NCBI RefSeq assembly: GCF_947252345.1
Contig: NZ_CAMXVC010000010.1
Coordinates: 1-46,693, forward strand
Origin: an uncultured Finegoldia sp.
GTDB lineage: Bacteria > Bacillota > Clostridia > Tissierellales > Peptoniphilaceae
DNA: 46,693 nt
Direction of reading: 5' to 3'
Position numbers and translations under genes: made by a program. Below the pieces are notes generated by a model that worked only from the letters and a program-made list of their open reading frames with translations, was not told the origin of the DNA and made no database searches. This document shows positions 1 through 9,652 of this stretch, piece by piece (within the stretch, counting starts at the first letter, position 1; every line of letters starts with the position of its first letter).

Positions 1-47
1 GTATATTATAAAAAAGTACTTGTTTGTTTTGTAAAATAAATGGCTTA

Positions 48-56
48 TGATAAAAT
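48..56 (+). promoter_or_regulatory. extended -10 promoter for the lysR gene
   Basis: TGA followed by TAAAAT forms an extended -10 about 38 bases before the lysR start codon. The -35 region is only weakly TTGACA-like. Bases 1-93 hold nothing else recognisable apart from a purine-rich GAGAGAGAG ribosome binding site just before the start codon. Confidence 0.5.
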
Positions 57-93
57 ATATTTATGATTACATATTAAATAGAGAGAGAGTATT

Positions 94-993
94 ATGGATT
101 TAAAACAATTAGAGACATTCATTACTGTTGTTGAATGGGATAGTTTTTCAGAAGCGGCGAAAAGGTTGTATTTGACGCAGCCCACTATCAGTACGCATAT
201 CAAACAAATCGAGAATGAACTAAATACTGAGTTACTAAAAAGAACAACAAAAAAATTAGAGCTAACTCCTGAAGGAAGAGAATTTTACAACTATGCGAAA
301 TCAATTTCGAGGATTATGCAGAGTATGGAGGATTCTTTTTCCAAGAAAAATCTCACAACTTTTAACATCGGAGCAAGTTCTGTGCCAGCGACATACATTC
401 TTCCTTCTCTTCTATCGAAATACCACAAAACCCACATCAAAACACTCGTCAATATCATTCAATCTGATAGTTTGTCGACGATTGACGGAGTCATCAACGG
501 CTCAATCAACCTTGGGATTGTCGGTATGACTACGATGGATAAGGAATTGACGTTCGAGAAAGTTTTAAGCGACAAGCTCGTTATTGTAACTCCATACAAC
601 GATTACTACAAAACTTTGAAACTCAACAACGTAAAAATAGGCTCCATCTTGAAGGAGCCGATAATTTTTCGTGAACAGGGCTCTGGAACATTGAAAGAAT
701 CCATGAAGATGATTGACGCTCTTGGAATTAGCAAAAATTCCCTCAACTTAATCGGAACTGCAAACAGCACCGAAACTCTGAAACAGTGTATCAGAAATGG
801 AATGGGAATTTCTATTATGAGTAAGCTTTCTGTCGATGAAGAAGTCAGAAACAACGAACTCATTTCTTTTAAAATAGACGACTTTGAATCTGTGAGACAC
901 TTCTATCTCGTTTATCGTTCGAACACTTTGCTGTCTGAACCTGTGACGGATTTTGTTAAATTTGCAAAAAAATATTTGGAAAATAATTTCTAA
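94..993 (+). CDS. LysR-family transcriptional regulator
   Basis: A 299-residue protein with the full LysR layout. Residues 1-65 form the winged helix-turn-helix (LETFITVVEWDSFSEAAKRL, then LTQPTISTHIKQIE, the recognition helix). The rest is a periplasmic-binding-protein-like effector domain starting near residue 88 (TFNIGASSVPATYILPSLL). The HTH and the effector start resemble the CysB/CysL-type group of the family. The effector cannot be deduced: the usual divergent target gene would lie left of the window edge. The ATG is preceded by GAGAGAGAG. The gene runs alone and converges on a membrane-protein gene, with which it shares a terminator hairpin. Length is normal for the family (about 290-310). 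Family assignment is secure, target unknown. Confidence 0.9.
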   Translation: MDLKQLETFITVVEWDSFSEAAKRLYLTQPTISTHIKQIENELNTELLKRTTKKLELTPEGREFYNYAKSISRIMQSMEDSFSKKNLTTFNIGASSVPATYILPSLLSKYHKTHIKTLVNIIQSDSLSTIDGVINGSINLGIVGMTTMDKELTFEKVLSDKLVIVTPYNDYYKTLKLNNVKIGSILKEPIIFREQGSGTLKESMKMIDALGISKNSLNLIGTANSTETLKQCIRNGMGISIMSKLSVDEEVRNNELISFKIDDFESVRHFYLVYRSNTLLSEPVTDFVKFAKKYLENNF

Positions 994-997
994 CAAA

Positions 998-1032
998 AAA
1001 ACCGCAGTAAGCTATTGACTTGCTGCGGTTTT
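998..1032. terminator. bidirectional intrinsic terminator between lysR and the VTT gene
   Basis: A 14-bp stem (AAAACCGCAGTAAG with CTTGCTGCGGTTTT, one G-T pair) around a 7-nt loop. A-rich and T-rich arms allow it to end transcription from both converging genes. Confidence 0.8.
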
Positions 1033-1047
1033 GTGATTTCAAAAATT

Positions 1048-1713
1048 CTACAAATTCTGTTTTATATTTTTTTGTTTTTCTTTTCTGTCGATAATTTTGG
1101 CGAATATTAAGCTTACAACTGTAAGTAAAACCACCAAGAAAATCGCCTGATAAAATTCCTTCGAGCCGACGTTCAACACTTTGTCTCCCAAATTCAAATA
1201 CACCAAAGTGCCTGGAATTATTCCTAAAAACGACGCAATCATATATTTTGACATGCTTATATTTGTGAGCCCAAACCCGTAATTTATCAAATTGTACGGT
1301 ATTAGTGGAATCAATCTGCAAATAAACAGAAGCGTGAACAATTTTGAGTCCGGTGCGTTCAGTATTCTGTCACGATTTTTCTCGGAGAATTTTTTGTTAA
1401 TCATCTTCACAACGTAATCGTGTCCGATTTGGCGACTCATTATGAACATAACAAAGCAATTCATACTCGCTCCAATTATAGTGTAGATACTTCCTTTCAC
1501 AAGTCCGAAGCTCACTCCGCCAATCAACGCCAACGCTGGTACGGGGAAAAATCCTATCGGCAAAATCGTGAACAACAAAATGTAAACAACCGCTCCCCAA
1601 GGGCCTGACTTTGCTACTACATTTCTGATTGAATCGTACGGAACGAACACCATCAATCCAATTGTCAACGCCACCAATAAAATTATCAAAAAAATCTTCT
1701 TAAACTTTTCCAT
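1048..1713 (-). CDS. VTT/TVP38-family (SNARE-associated, DedA-related) membrane protein
   Basis: A 221-residue integral membrane protein with about five to six hydrophobic segments. An N-terminal helix (residues 8-25) is followed by the VTT domain. The family signature is visible as LFICRLIPLIPYNLINYGFG, then a conserved GIIPGTLVYLNLGD stretch. Bacterial TVP38/TMEM64 relatives are linked to lipid scrambling or membrane homeostasis; which lipid or process applies here cannot be read from sequence. The C-terminus is a short Lys-rich cytoplasmic tail. The ATG follows AGTAGGTG with normal spacing. The gene is monocistronic, with its own promoter at 1742-1770 just downstream of the purB terminator. 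Confidence 0.85.
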   Translation of the reverse strand: MEKFKKIFLIILLVALTIGLMVFVPYDSIRNVVAKSGPWGAVVYILLFTILPIGFFPVPALALIGGVSFGLVKGSIYTIIGASMNCFVMFIMSRQIGHDYVVKMINKKFSEKNRDRILNAPDSKLFTLLFICRLIPLIPYNLINYGFGLTNISMSKYMIASFLGIIPGTLVYLNLGDKVLNVGSKEFYQAIFLVVLLTVVSLIFAKIIDRKEKQKNIKQNL

Positions 1714-1741
1714 TTGTCACCTACTTATTATATTTGAATTT

Positions 1742-1770
1742 ATTTTATCCTACAAATTTATGATTTGCAA
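1742..1770 (-). promoter_or_regulatory. promoter of the VTT-family gene
   Basis: On the minus strand TTGCAA, a 17-base spacer and TAAAAT, placed about 30 bases upstream of the start codon and directly beside the purB terminator. Confidence 0.65.
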
Positions 1771-1780
1771 ATAAATTAAA

Positions 1781-1810
1781 AAATGCACACAACTTTCGCC
1801 GTGTGCATTT
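1781..1810 (-). terminator. terminator of the purine operon
   Basis: Perfect 10-bp stem (AAATGCACAC with GTGTGCATTT), 10-nt loop, followed on the minus strand by a T-rich tract. It lies 5 bases after the purB stop codon. Confidence 0.85.
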
Positions 1811-1814
1811 CATT

Positions 1815-3242
1815 TTAAACTTTCAGCTCAACAGAGTATTTCGTGTCGTATTTTGAAATAACTGGTTTGACATCTTCTTCGATAAATTCAACAACTTGTT
1901 CTGGGCATCTTCCGATGTAGAGTTTGCCGTCTAAAAGTGAATTCAAATCGTCTTTGTTTAGATTAAACGCTTCATCTTTTTCCAACAACTCCAATAAATT
2001 GTTGTCTAGTCCTTCTTCTTTTACTCGTCTACCTGCGACCATAGAATATTCTCTGATTTTTTCGTGAAGTTCCTGTCTGTCGCCACCGCGTTTTACAGCT
2101 TCCATCAATATATTTTCCGTCGCCATAAATGGCAATTCTTCATTGACGTGAGCTTTGATTTGGTTTTCGTAGACTACAAGTCCATCAGTCACATTGATTG
2201 CAATGTCCAAAATGCTGTCAATCGCCATAAAACTCTCCGGAACGCTCAATCTTTTGTTCGCAGAATCGTCCAGCGTCCTTTCGAGCCATTGAGTGCTCGC
2301 CACAAATTGTGGGTTTTGCACCAAACTCATAACGTATTTTGCAAGCGATGAAATTCTTTCACATCTCATTGGATTTCTCTTGTAAGCCATAGCCGATGAA
2401 CCGACTTGTGTTTTTTCGAATGGTTCTTCCAATTCTTTTCTGTTTTGCAAAAGTCGGATGTCGTTTGTCATTTTGTGGGCTGATTGTGCTATCGATGATA
2501 GAGCTTGAAGAACGTGGTAGTCGATTTTTCTCGTGTAAGTCTGTCCACTGACACTTACCGCCTTTTCAAATCCCATTTCTTTTACGATTTTCTTCTCCAA
2601 TTCTTTTACTTTGGCGTGGTCGTTGTCGAAAAGTTTCAAAAACGACGCTTGTGTTCCAGTCGTTCCCTTTACGCCTCTCAATTTCAAATTTTCTTTTCTG
2701 TAGATGACCTCTTCCAAATCCATAAGAAAATCCTGAATCCACAACGTAGCACGCTTACCAACAGTTACCAATTGCGCCGGTTGGTAGTGAGTGTAGCCAA
2801 GTGTTGGCAAATCTTTGTATTTAATCGCAAAATCCGACAAGTGTTTTATCAAAATCGCCAACTTTTTCTCTACGATTTCGAGTGCATTTCTCATCACTAT
2901 GATGTCAGTGTTGTCAGTTACATAGCAGCTTGTCGCTCCCAAGTGGATAATTCCAGCTGCGTTCGGACACACTTCGCCGTATGTTTTGACGTGAGCCATT
3001 ACATCGTGGCGAAGAATTTTTTCGTATTCAGCAGCCTTGTCGAAGTCGATGTCTGAAATGTGTGATTGCAATTCTTCTATTTGTTCGTCTGTAATATTAA
3101 GTCCCAATTCTTTTTCCGATTTTGCAAGTGCCAGCCACAATTTTCTGAAAGTTTCAAATTTCACTTGCGAACTGAAGTTGTGGCTCATTTCAAAACTTGT
3201 GTATCTCGTGTTCAATGGGCTTTGGTAAATATCGTTGTTCAT
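1815..3242 (-). CDS. purB: adenylosuccinate lyase
   Basis: A 475-residue cytoplasmic enzyme of the fumarase/aspartase superfamily. It cleaves SAICAR to AICAR plus fumarate and adenylosuccinate to AMP plus fumarate, so it serves both the IMP pathway and the AMP branch. The superfamily signature loop is seen as SSAMAYKRNPMRCERI, with the substrate-binding TSCYVTDN and GTTGTQASF motifs upstream. Length matches the family. It is the last gene of the purine operon. Its ATG overlaps the stop codon of purD/L by one base (TAATG), and its AAGGAG site lies inside the preceding gene, so translation is probably coupled. Confidence 0.95.
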   Translation of the reverse strand: MNNDIYQSPLNTRYTSFEMSHNFSSQVKFETFRKLWLALAKSEKELGLNITDEQIEELQSHISDIDFDKAAEYEKILRHDVMAHVKTYGEVCPNAAGIIHLGATSCYVTDNTDIIVMRNALEIVEKKLAILIKHLSDFAIKYKDLPTLGYTHYQPAQLVTVGKRATLWIQDFLMDLEEVIYRKENLKLRGVKGTTGTQASFLKLFDNDHAKVKELEKKIVKEMGFEKAVSVSGQTYTRKIDYHVLQALSSIAQSAHKMTNDIRLLQNRKELEEPFEKTQVGSSAMAYKRNPMRCERISSLAKYVMSLVQNPQFVASTQWLERTLDDSANKRLSVPESFMAIDSILDIAINVTDGLVVYENQIKAHVNEELPFMATENILMEAVKRGGDRQELHEKIREYSMVAGRRVKEEGLDNNLLELLEKDEAFNLNKDDLNSLLDGKLYIGRCPEQVVEFIEEDVKPVISKYDTKYSVELKV

Positions 3243-6200
3243 TATTTCTCCTTGAAGTATTCTACTGCGTTTCTAAAAATATTTTGCTTGTCGATGTCGT
3301 AAATATTTTTGTACAAATCGTCTGCGATTCTTTCAGTGTGACACATTCTTCCAAGAATTTTTCCGTCAGAGGACAAAATCCCCTCGATATTGAAGTCAGA
3401 GCCGTTCGGAGATATCTTGTACGCCGAGAAAACTTGCTCGTTGTCCAAAAGTTCTTGGAGTTTGTCTTCCTTGATTACAAATCTTCCCTCTCCGTGTGAA
3501 ATCGGCATTCTGTACGTCTTGTTCAAATCAATTCCATTTGTCCATGGGCTGTTATCAGTCAAACAAATCGTGTCGACAAATGTCGCGATGTGTCTTCTGT
3601 TTGTGTTGAATGTCAAGTTCGGGTCGTCTTGTCGTGGCGATGTAACTTTTCCGTAAGGAAGAAGTCCCGTCTTCACCAACGCTTGGAATCCGTTACAAAT
3701 TCCTAAAACCAATCCGTCGTTTTCGTTCAACAAATAATCTATCGCACTACTTATTTTCTCATTTCTCAGGATATTTGCCAAGAACTTTGCCGAGCCATCA
3801 GGTTCATCTCCAAGTGAAAAACCTCCAGGAATGGCAAATATTTGCGCTTTTCTGATTTTTTCTGCCAAAACATCGATAGAATTTAATATATCTTCTTGGC
3901 TTCTGTTTTTGAACAGAACAATCTCGCCTTCTGCTCCATTTTCTTTGAACGCGTTCAACGTATCCCATTCGCAGTTTGTTCCAGGAGCAGCCAAGATTAC
4001 AACGCGAGGAGTATCAGTTGGTTTCTTGGATTTCATTCTGCGTCTTTCGATTTTTTTGTTTTCGATTGGTTTGTATTCTATTTTTTCTTTCGGTGTGAAT
4101 ACTTTATTTAAAACTTGAGTGTAGCCCTCTAGTAATTTTTCTGAATCCAATTTAACGTCGTTAACGATAATTTCGTCTGCAAAATCACCGATGTGTTCGA
4201 TATTTTCGTCGTCGTCAATGTATTCAACAGCGAAACTTCCGTACATTGGGTTGTACAAATTGTCGAATTTGATATCAAATCCTGTGTTTCCCACAGATTG
4301 TTCGAAAATATTCGCCAACAATCCTTTTTTGTCCAAGGCAATCGCAGAAATTATATTTTTCTTTCTGATTTGTTCCGTGATAAAATCGAAATTTTCTTCC
4401 AATTTTTCGAGATTCAACGTTCCGTCTTCTTCGTAAGGAGTTCTCACAAGACCGATTTTGCCTTTACCTTTCAAATCATTTGTAATGATGTTGTCCACAT
4501 CTTCATACGTCACCGCAAATGAAATCATCGTTGGAGGAACTGTGATGTCTTCGAAATTCCCACTCATACTGTCTTTTCCACCGATTGGCATCGCTTTGAA
4601 ATATTTGGAAACAGTGAATGCTCCGAGTAATGCCTTCAATGGTTTGGACCAGATTTTTTTGTCGAGCATTTTTTCGTAGTACTCTTGGAATGTCAATCTT
4701 ATCAAGTTTTTGTCAGAACCCAAAGCGATTAATTTGCTGATTGATTCTACAACTGCATAGTATCCTCCCAAGTATTGGGATTGCGCGGACAAATCAGCGT
4801 CAAATCCGTAGCTCATCATAGATACGGTTTTCATAATTCCGTCCATCGTAGGAATTTTTGCAACCATAGCCTGCGAAGGATTCAATTGCAATTTGCCACC
4901 CATTGGATTGATGACCGTGTTTCTTCCGATTGTGGAATCAAACATTTCTATCAAATCTCTCTTGGATGTTATGTTAAGTTCACCAACTTTGTCGTAGAAT
5001 TTGTTCGCATCGGAGCATTTTCCCGTCAAAATTTCCGGAACATCTTCTGATACAACTTCAACTTCAGCGTTTCTGTCTGAACCATTCGTGTTGATGAAAT
5101 CGTAGCTTATATCTGCAATCAAATCATTATCGTAGAACATTCTCATTCTGTTGGTGTCCGTGATGTCTGCTACGACAGTTGTTTCGATGTTTTCTGCGTC
5201 TGCGTATTTTACAAATTCTTCCAAATCCTTCTTGGCGATGACGCACGCCATTCTCTCTTGCGATTCGCTGATGGCGATTTCAAATGGTTTTAGTCCCTTG
5301 TATTTCAATGGAACTCTGTCCAAATAAATGTCCACTCCGTCGTGAAGCTCGCCAATCGCAACGCTCACTCCACCTGCTCCGAAGTCGTTACATTTTTTTA
5401 TCAAACTTGCAAGCTCAGGAATCCTAAAAAGTCTTTGAATTTTTCTTTCTTCAGGTGCGTTTCCTTTTTGAACTTGTGCGGATTCCGTTTTAATGCTTGT
5501 AACTTTGTGGCTCTTTGATGAACCAGTCGCTCCACCAATTCCATCACGTCCAGTTCTTCCGCCGAGTAAGATTACGATGTCGCCTTTTTCGGGCTCAATT
5601 CTCTTGACATTTTCAATTGGCGCTGCCGCCATCACAGCACCGCACTCCAATCTCTTGGCAACATATCCGTCGTGGTAGATTTCATCTACAAATCCAGTCG
5701 CCAATCCGATTTGATTTCCATAAGAAGAATATCCCTTCGCAGCTTCTTGCGTGATTTTTATTTGAGGAAGTTTGCCCTCCATCGTGTCTTCTAATGAAGT
5801 AAGAGGATTGCCCGCTCCCGTTATTCTCATAGCTTGATAGACGAATGCTCTACCGCTTAATGGGTCTCTGATCGCTCCTCCCAAACAAGTGCTAGCTCCA
5901 CCGAATGGCTCGATTTCTGTTGGGTGATTGTGTGTTTCGTTTTTGAACATCAACAAATAATCTCTCATCTCAAAGGCGCCGCCAACTTCTACTCTAACTT
6001 TTATTTTCACAGAACAAGCGTTGATTTCCGATGAAACTTCCAAATCCTCAAACTCGTCTTTGCTTCTCATGTATTTTGACAAAATCGTCCCGAAACTCAT
6101 AAGGTTGATTGGTTTTTCGATTTTCAATTCTTCTCTTACTTTCAAATACTCGTCGAAACTTTTTCTAACAGCTTCATCGAGTTTGGTTTTACAATCAAAG

Positions 6201-8134
6201 TCAATGTCCAAGAACGTGTTGAACGTTGTGTGTCTACAGTGGTCAGACCAGTAAGTATCCAAAATCTTGATTTCCGTCTCGTTTGGATTTCTGTCTTCTG
6301 ATTTGAAATAATCTCTAATGCACTTCAAATCCTCGTCATTCATCGCAAGTGAATTTTCTTCGACGAACTTTTGAAGCTCATCATCCTTCATATCTGTGAA
6401 ACCATCGTACGTTAAGTTTTCCAAATTCTTCGGATTTTCTTGTTTCAACGTAGTAGGAATGCCCAACAAACTCACTCTGTGGCTGTCTACTGGATTTACC
6501 AAATATTTTTCGATTTTTTCCAAATCGTCTTTCTTTGCACCTTCGATTTCGTAAACAGTCGAAGTCTTGCAGTCAAATTCACAATCCAAAATCAAGCTAA
6601 CCGTGTCAAGCACGCCTTGTTTTCTCTGGTCAAATTGTCCCGGCAAATACTCCACAGCGATTGCGTTTTTCATATCTGCTTGTAACTTCAACGCATCTTC
6701 ACCGTAGAACACATCGTCCACGGATTTTTCGCAGAGAACCGTGTCGACGATTTTTTTCAAATTATCATCACTGATTTCAACATCGTATCTCTTGTATATT
6801 ACAAATTTGTCCAACGAAATTCCAAGTAAGTTTTCAATTTGCTTTTTCTTTTCCTTAGATTCATAATCGTACTCGTCCTTTTTTCTGACATAAACTCTCT
6901 TAACTCTTGGCCCTATATCAGTTCTGTGATACATATTCTTAAAATCCACCTTTTCTATATCTTCATAACAAGCTTTAATCGCATCATCAAAATTCTTCTT
7001 AGAATTTACAATATTTAACACACGGCCGCCGTTTGTAACTATTTTCCCGTCGACTTTTTTCGTTCCCGCATGGAACACAACGCTGTCCATATCAGAAATT
7101 TTAATCTCATCATTCTTGTCGTATTTTCCGGGATATCCACCGGCACTCAAAATGACACACAACGCCTTGTTGTCATTTATTTTCAAATCGACATCGGATA
7201 ATTTTCCTTCACTCGTTTTCATCATTATGTCCAACAAATCATTGTCGACAAGTTCGAGCACAACTTGTGTCTCTGGGTCTCCGAATCTAGCATTAAATTC
7301 CAAAACATAAATTCCATCGTCTGTTATCATAAAACCGATGAACAATAATCCTCTGAAATCAATGTTTTCCGCTTTTAATCCCGTTAGAATTTTATCCAAA
7401 ACGCTGTCTTTGATTTTATCCACAAAAACTTCCGCTTCGACATTCGGAGCGTAAGTTCCCATACCGCCCGTGTTTGCTCCAGTCTCTCTTTCGAAAATCT
7501 TCTTGTGGTCCTTCGCAGTCGGAAGTGGAAGAATCGTATTGGAATCTGTGAAACAAAGCAAGCTCATTTCAAATCCATCCAAGAATTGCTCGATGACAAG
7601 CATCTTGTCCATCTCCAACACTTCTTTTATGATTTTTTTCAAATCATCTACATTGTCTACGATAAAAACGCCCTTTCCAGCTGCTAGTCCATCTCTTTTT
7701 ACGACAACTTTTCCATTTTCTTCCAACAGTTTATCTGCAAAATCAAACGCTTCATCAAAATCTTTGCTTTCCAAATACTTCGCTGTTTTGATGTCGTATT
7801 TTTCCAAGAATTTTTTCGTGAATGACTTTGAATTTTCAAATTCCGCAGCTTCTTTTACAGGTCCAAATATTTTAAGACCATTTTCTTCGAACAAATCTGA
7901 AATCCCATCACACAATGGATTTTCTGGACCAACAACTGTGAAATCAATTTTATTTTTCTTCGCAAATTCAAAAAGACCATTTAAATCGTCAGCTTGAATA
8001 TCCACGTTTACTCCGATACTTTCTGTTCCAGCGTTGCCCGGAGCGAAGAAAATTTTTCTGTTCTCATCAAAAGATTTTATCTTTCGTCCCAGTGCAAACT
8101 CTCTGCCCCCAGAACCTACAACTAAAATTTTCAT
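3242..8134 (-). CDS. purDL: fused PurD-PurL: GAR synthetase plus large-type FGAM synthase
   Basis: One uninterrupted 1630-residue frame joins two enzymes. Residues 1-410 are PurD, which makes GAR from phosphoribosylamine, glycine and ATP: N-domain VVGPENPLCDGI, ATP-grasp VVKRDGLAAGKGVF, TGANTGGMGTYAPN, LEFNARFGDPETQ and the family's C-terminal YHRTDIG. From residue 411 it is a complete large-type PurL, which converts FGAR to FGAM with glutamine: TYWSDHCRHTTF, KNETHNHPTEIEPFGGAS, GRTGRDGIGGATG, NDFGAGGVSVAIGEL, and a C-terminal glutaminase with Cys about 1480 in LGICNGFQ and the His-Glu pair in CHTER (HPE is more usual). There is no linker and no internal start codon with a ribosome site at the junction near position 6905. 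Both enzymes are normally separate proteins. The start follows GGGGAGG, overlapping the purH stop region. Confidence 0.93.
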   Translation of the reverse strand: MKILVVGSGGREFALGRKIKSFDENRKIFFAPGNAGTESIGVNVDIQADDLNGLFEFAKKNKIDFTVVGPENPLCDGISDLFEENGLKIFGPVKEAAEFENSKSFTKKFLEKYDIKTAKYLESKDFDEAFDFADKLLEENGKVVVKRDGLAAGKGVFIVDNVDDLKKIIKEVLEMDKMLVIEQFLDGFEMSLLCFTDSNTILPLPTAKDHKKIFERETGANTGGMGTYAPNVEAEVFVDKIKDSVLDKILTGLKAENIDFRGLLFIGFMITDDGIYVLEFNARFGDPETQVVLELVDNDLLDIMMKTSEGKLSDVDLKINDNKALCVILSAGGYPGKYDKNDEIKISDMDSVVFHAGTKKVDGKIVTNGGRVLNIVNSKKNFDDAIKACYEDIEKVDFKNMYHRTDIGPRVKRVYVRKKDEYDYESKEKKKQIENLLGISLDKFVIYKRYDVEISDDNLKKIVDTVLCEKSVDDVFYGEDALKLQADMKNAIAVEYLPGQFDQRKQGVLDTVSLILDCEFDCKTSTVYEIEGAKKDDLEKIEKYLVNPVDSHRVSLLGIPTTLKQENPKNLENLTYDGFTDMKDDELQKFVEENSLAMNDEDLKCIRDYFKSEDRNPNETEIKILDTYWSDHCRHTTFNTFLDIDFDCKTKLDEAVRKSFDEYLKVREELKIEKPINLMSFGTILSKYMRSKDEFEDLEVSSEINACSVKIKVRVEVGGAFEMRDYLLMFKNETHNHPTEIEPFGGASTCLGGAIRDPLSGRAFVYQAMRITGAGNPLTSLEDTMEGKLPQIKITQEAAKGYSSYGNQIGLATGFVDEIYHDGYVAKRLECGAVMAAAPIENVKRIEPEKGDIVILLGGRTGRDGIGGATGSSKSHKVTSIKTESAQVQKGNAPEERKIQRLFRIPELASLIKKCNDFGAGGVSVAIGELHDGVDIYLDRVPLKYKGLKPFEIAISESQERMACVIAKKDLEEFVKYADAENIETTVVADITDTNRMRMFYDNDLIADISYDFINTNGSDRNAEVEVVSEDVPEILTGKCSDANKFYDKVGELNITSKRDLIEMFDSTIGRNTVINPMGGKLQLNPSQAMVAKIPTMDGIMKTVSMMSYGFDADLSAQSQYLGGYYAVVESISKLIALGSDKNLIRLTFQEYYEKMLDKKIWSKPLKALLGAFTVSKYFKAMPIGGKDSMSGNFEDITVPPTMISFAVTYEDVDNIITNDLKGKGKIGLVRTPYEEDGTLNLEKLEENFDFITEQIRKKNIISAIALDKKGLLANIFEQSVGNTGFDIKFDNLYNPMYGSFAVEYIDDDENIEHIGDFADEIIVNDVKLDSEKLLEGYTQVLNKVFTPKEKIEYKPIENKKIERRRMKSKKPTDTPRVVILAAPGTNCEWDTLNAFKENGAEGEIVLFKNRSQEDILNSIDVLAEKIRKAQIFAIPGGFSLGDEPDGSAKFLANILRNEKISSAIDYLLNENDGLVLGICNGFQALVKTGLLPYGKVTSPRQDDPNLTFNTNRRHIATFVDTICLTDNSPWTNGIDLNKTYRMPISHGEGRFVIKEDKLQELLDNEQVFSAYKISPNGSDFNIEGILSSDGKILGRMCHTERIADDLYKNIYDIDKQNIFRNAVEYFKEK

Positions 8135-8146
8135 AAAACCTCCCCA

Positions 8147-9652
8147 TTAATGTTTGAAATGTCTGTTTTTCGTGAACACCATACTGATTTTATACTCATT
8201 GCATTTGTCGATGGAATCTTGGTCTTTGATGCTTCCACCCGGTTGAATGATGGCTTTGACTCCCAATTTGTGTGCAAATTCCACGCAGTCTGAAAATGGG
8301 AAGAACGCATCCGATGCCAATACGGCTCCTGTAAAATCGACGTCTGGATGATTGTTGGCGATGTTTTCCAACGCCCAAATCCTAGATGTTTGTCCTCCAC
8401 CAATTCCCAATGTTTGAGAATTTTTTGCAAGTACAATTGCATTTGATTTTGTGAATTTAACCACCTTCATAGCAAATTCCAAATCCTTTTTGTCATTCTC
8501 GCTTGGCTTTTCATCTGTAACGATGTTGTACTCGTCGACTCCGAAATCCTTGTCTTGGATTAAAACTTTTCCGTTCAAATATTTTATGTCTTCTTTTACC
8601 GAGTCGTTGTCGAATTTTATCTTAACAAGTCTGATGTTTTTCTTTTTAGTCAAAATTTCAAGCGCTTTTTCGTCGAAATCTTTCGCAGCGATAATTTCCA
8701 AGAAAATTTGACTCATTTCTTCTGCGCATTTTTCATCTACAACTCCATTGATGGCGATAATTCCACCGAAAATCGAAGTTGAATCTGCGAGGTAGGCCTT
8801 GTGATAGGCTTCTGAAACGCTGTTGGCAATGGCAACTCCGCAAGGAGATTGGTGCTTCAATGCGACACAAGAATTTTCTCCCAATTCGTCTGCCAATTCC
8901 ACCGCGACGTTCAAATCGTTGTAATTGTTAAAGCTCATCGCTTTTCCGTGAATAACTTCGCAGTCTGTCAATTTGCCTTTTACAAATGGGTCTGTGTACA
9001 AATTTGCACTTTGGTGAGAATTTTCGCCGTATCTAAGTTCGTCTTCTTTTTTGAAGCCAAAAGTTCTGTACTCGCTGTGCTCACCAACTTTTTGTTGAAA
9101 ATATCTGGAAATTATAGAATCGTAAAAAGCCGTCAAGCTAAAAGCCTTCATCGCCAATTTTTCTCGGTAAGCTAAGTCCACGTTGTCGTTTTTCAATCTG
9201 TCGATAAGTTCGTCGTAATCTTCTGGGTCTGTCACAACCAAGACGTCCTTGTAGTTTTTCGCCGCACTTCTAATCAAAGTCGGCCCACCTATGTCGATGT
9301 TTTCTACGATGTTGTCGTGGTCTTTCGTCTTCAACGCATTTTGGAAATCGTACAAATTAACCACAACGATGTCGATTGGTTTTATATTTAATTCTTCAAC
9401 TGTTTTCTTGTGTTGGTCATTGTCTCTCTTGTACAAAATTGCCCCGTGAACGTACGGCGACAAAGTCTTCACTCTACCTTGCAAAATCTCTGGGAAATTC
9501 GTGACTTTTGATATGTCCGTTACATTTACGCCCGATTTTTCGATTTCCTTGTAAGTGCCACCTGTCGATATTATTTCATATCCCAAGTCTTGTAGGCTTT
9601 TCGCCAATTTTCCGACATTTGTCTTATCAGTAAGTGAAATTAACGCTCGCAT
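8147..9652 (-). CDS. purH: bifunctional AICAR transformylase / IMP cyclohydrolase
   Basis: A 501-residue protein catalysing the last two steps of IMP synthesis. The N-terminal MGS-like IMP cyclohydrolase domain (about residues 1-190) shows ISTGGTYKEIE, FPEILQGRVKTLSP and VVNLYDF. The C-terminal AICAR transformylase shows ELRYGENSHQSANLY, ALKHQSPCGVAIA (usually KHxNPCG), IIQPGGSIKDQD and the terminal RHFKH. Length is typical (about 500-515). Its start overlaps the end of purN by 13 bases; its stop is 12 bases before the purD/L start. It belongs to the same tightly packed operon. Confidence 0.95.
   Translation of the reverse strand: MRALISLTDKTNVGKLAKSLQDLGYEIISTGGTYKEIEKSGVNVTDISKVTNFPEILQGRVKTLSPYVHGAILYKRDNDQHKKTVEELNIKPIDIVVVNLYDFQNALKTKDHDNIVENIDIGGPTLIRSAAKNYKDVLVVTDPEDYDELIDRLKNDNVDLAYREKLAMKAFSLTAFYDSIISRYFQQKVGEHSEYRTFGFKKEDELRYGENSHQSANLYTDPFVKGKLTDCEVIHGKAMSFNNYNDLNVAVELADELGENSCVALKHQSPCGVAIANSVSEAYHKAYLADSTSIFGGIIAINGVVDEKCAEEMSQIFLEIIAAKDFDEKALEILTKKKNIRLVKIKFDNDSVKEDIKYLNGKVLIQDKDFGVDEYNIVTDEKPSENDKKDLEFAMKVVKFTKSNAIVLAKNSQTLGIGGGQTSRIWALENIANNHPDVDFTGAVLASDAFFPFSDCVEFAHKLGVKAIIQPGGSIKDQDSIDKCNEYKISMVFTKNRHFKH

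Noticed and set aside
2505..3056. Plus-strand frame of 183 codons inside purB
   Set aside because: Antisense shadow of a well-identified gene, Phe/Ser/Val-rich, without ribosome site or homology.
7470..7997. Plus-strand frame of 175 codons opposite the PurD part
   Set aside because: Ser/Phe/Asn-rich antisense shadow of the ATP-grasp coding sequence.
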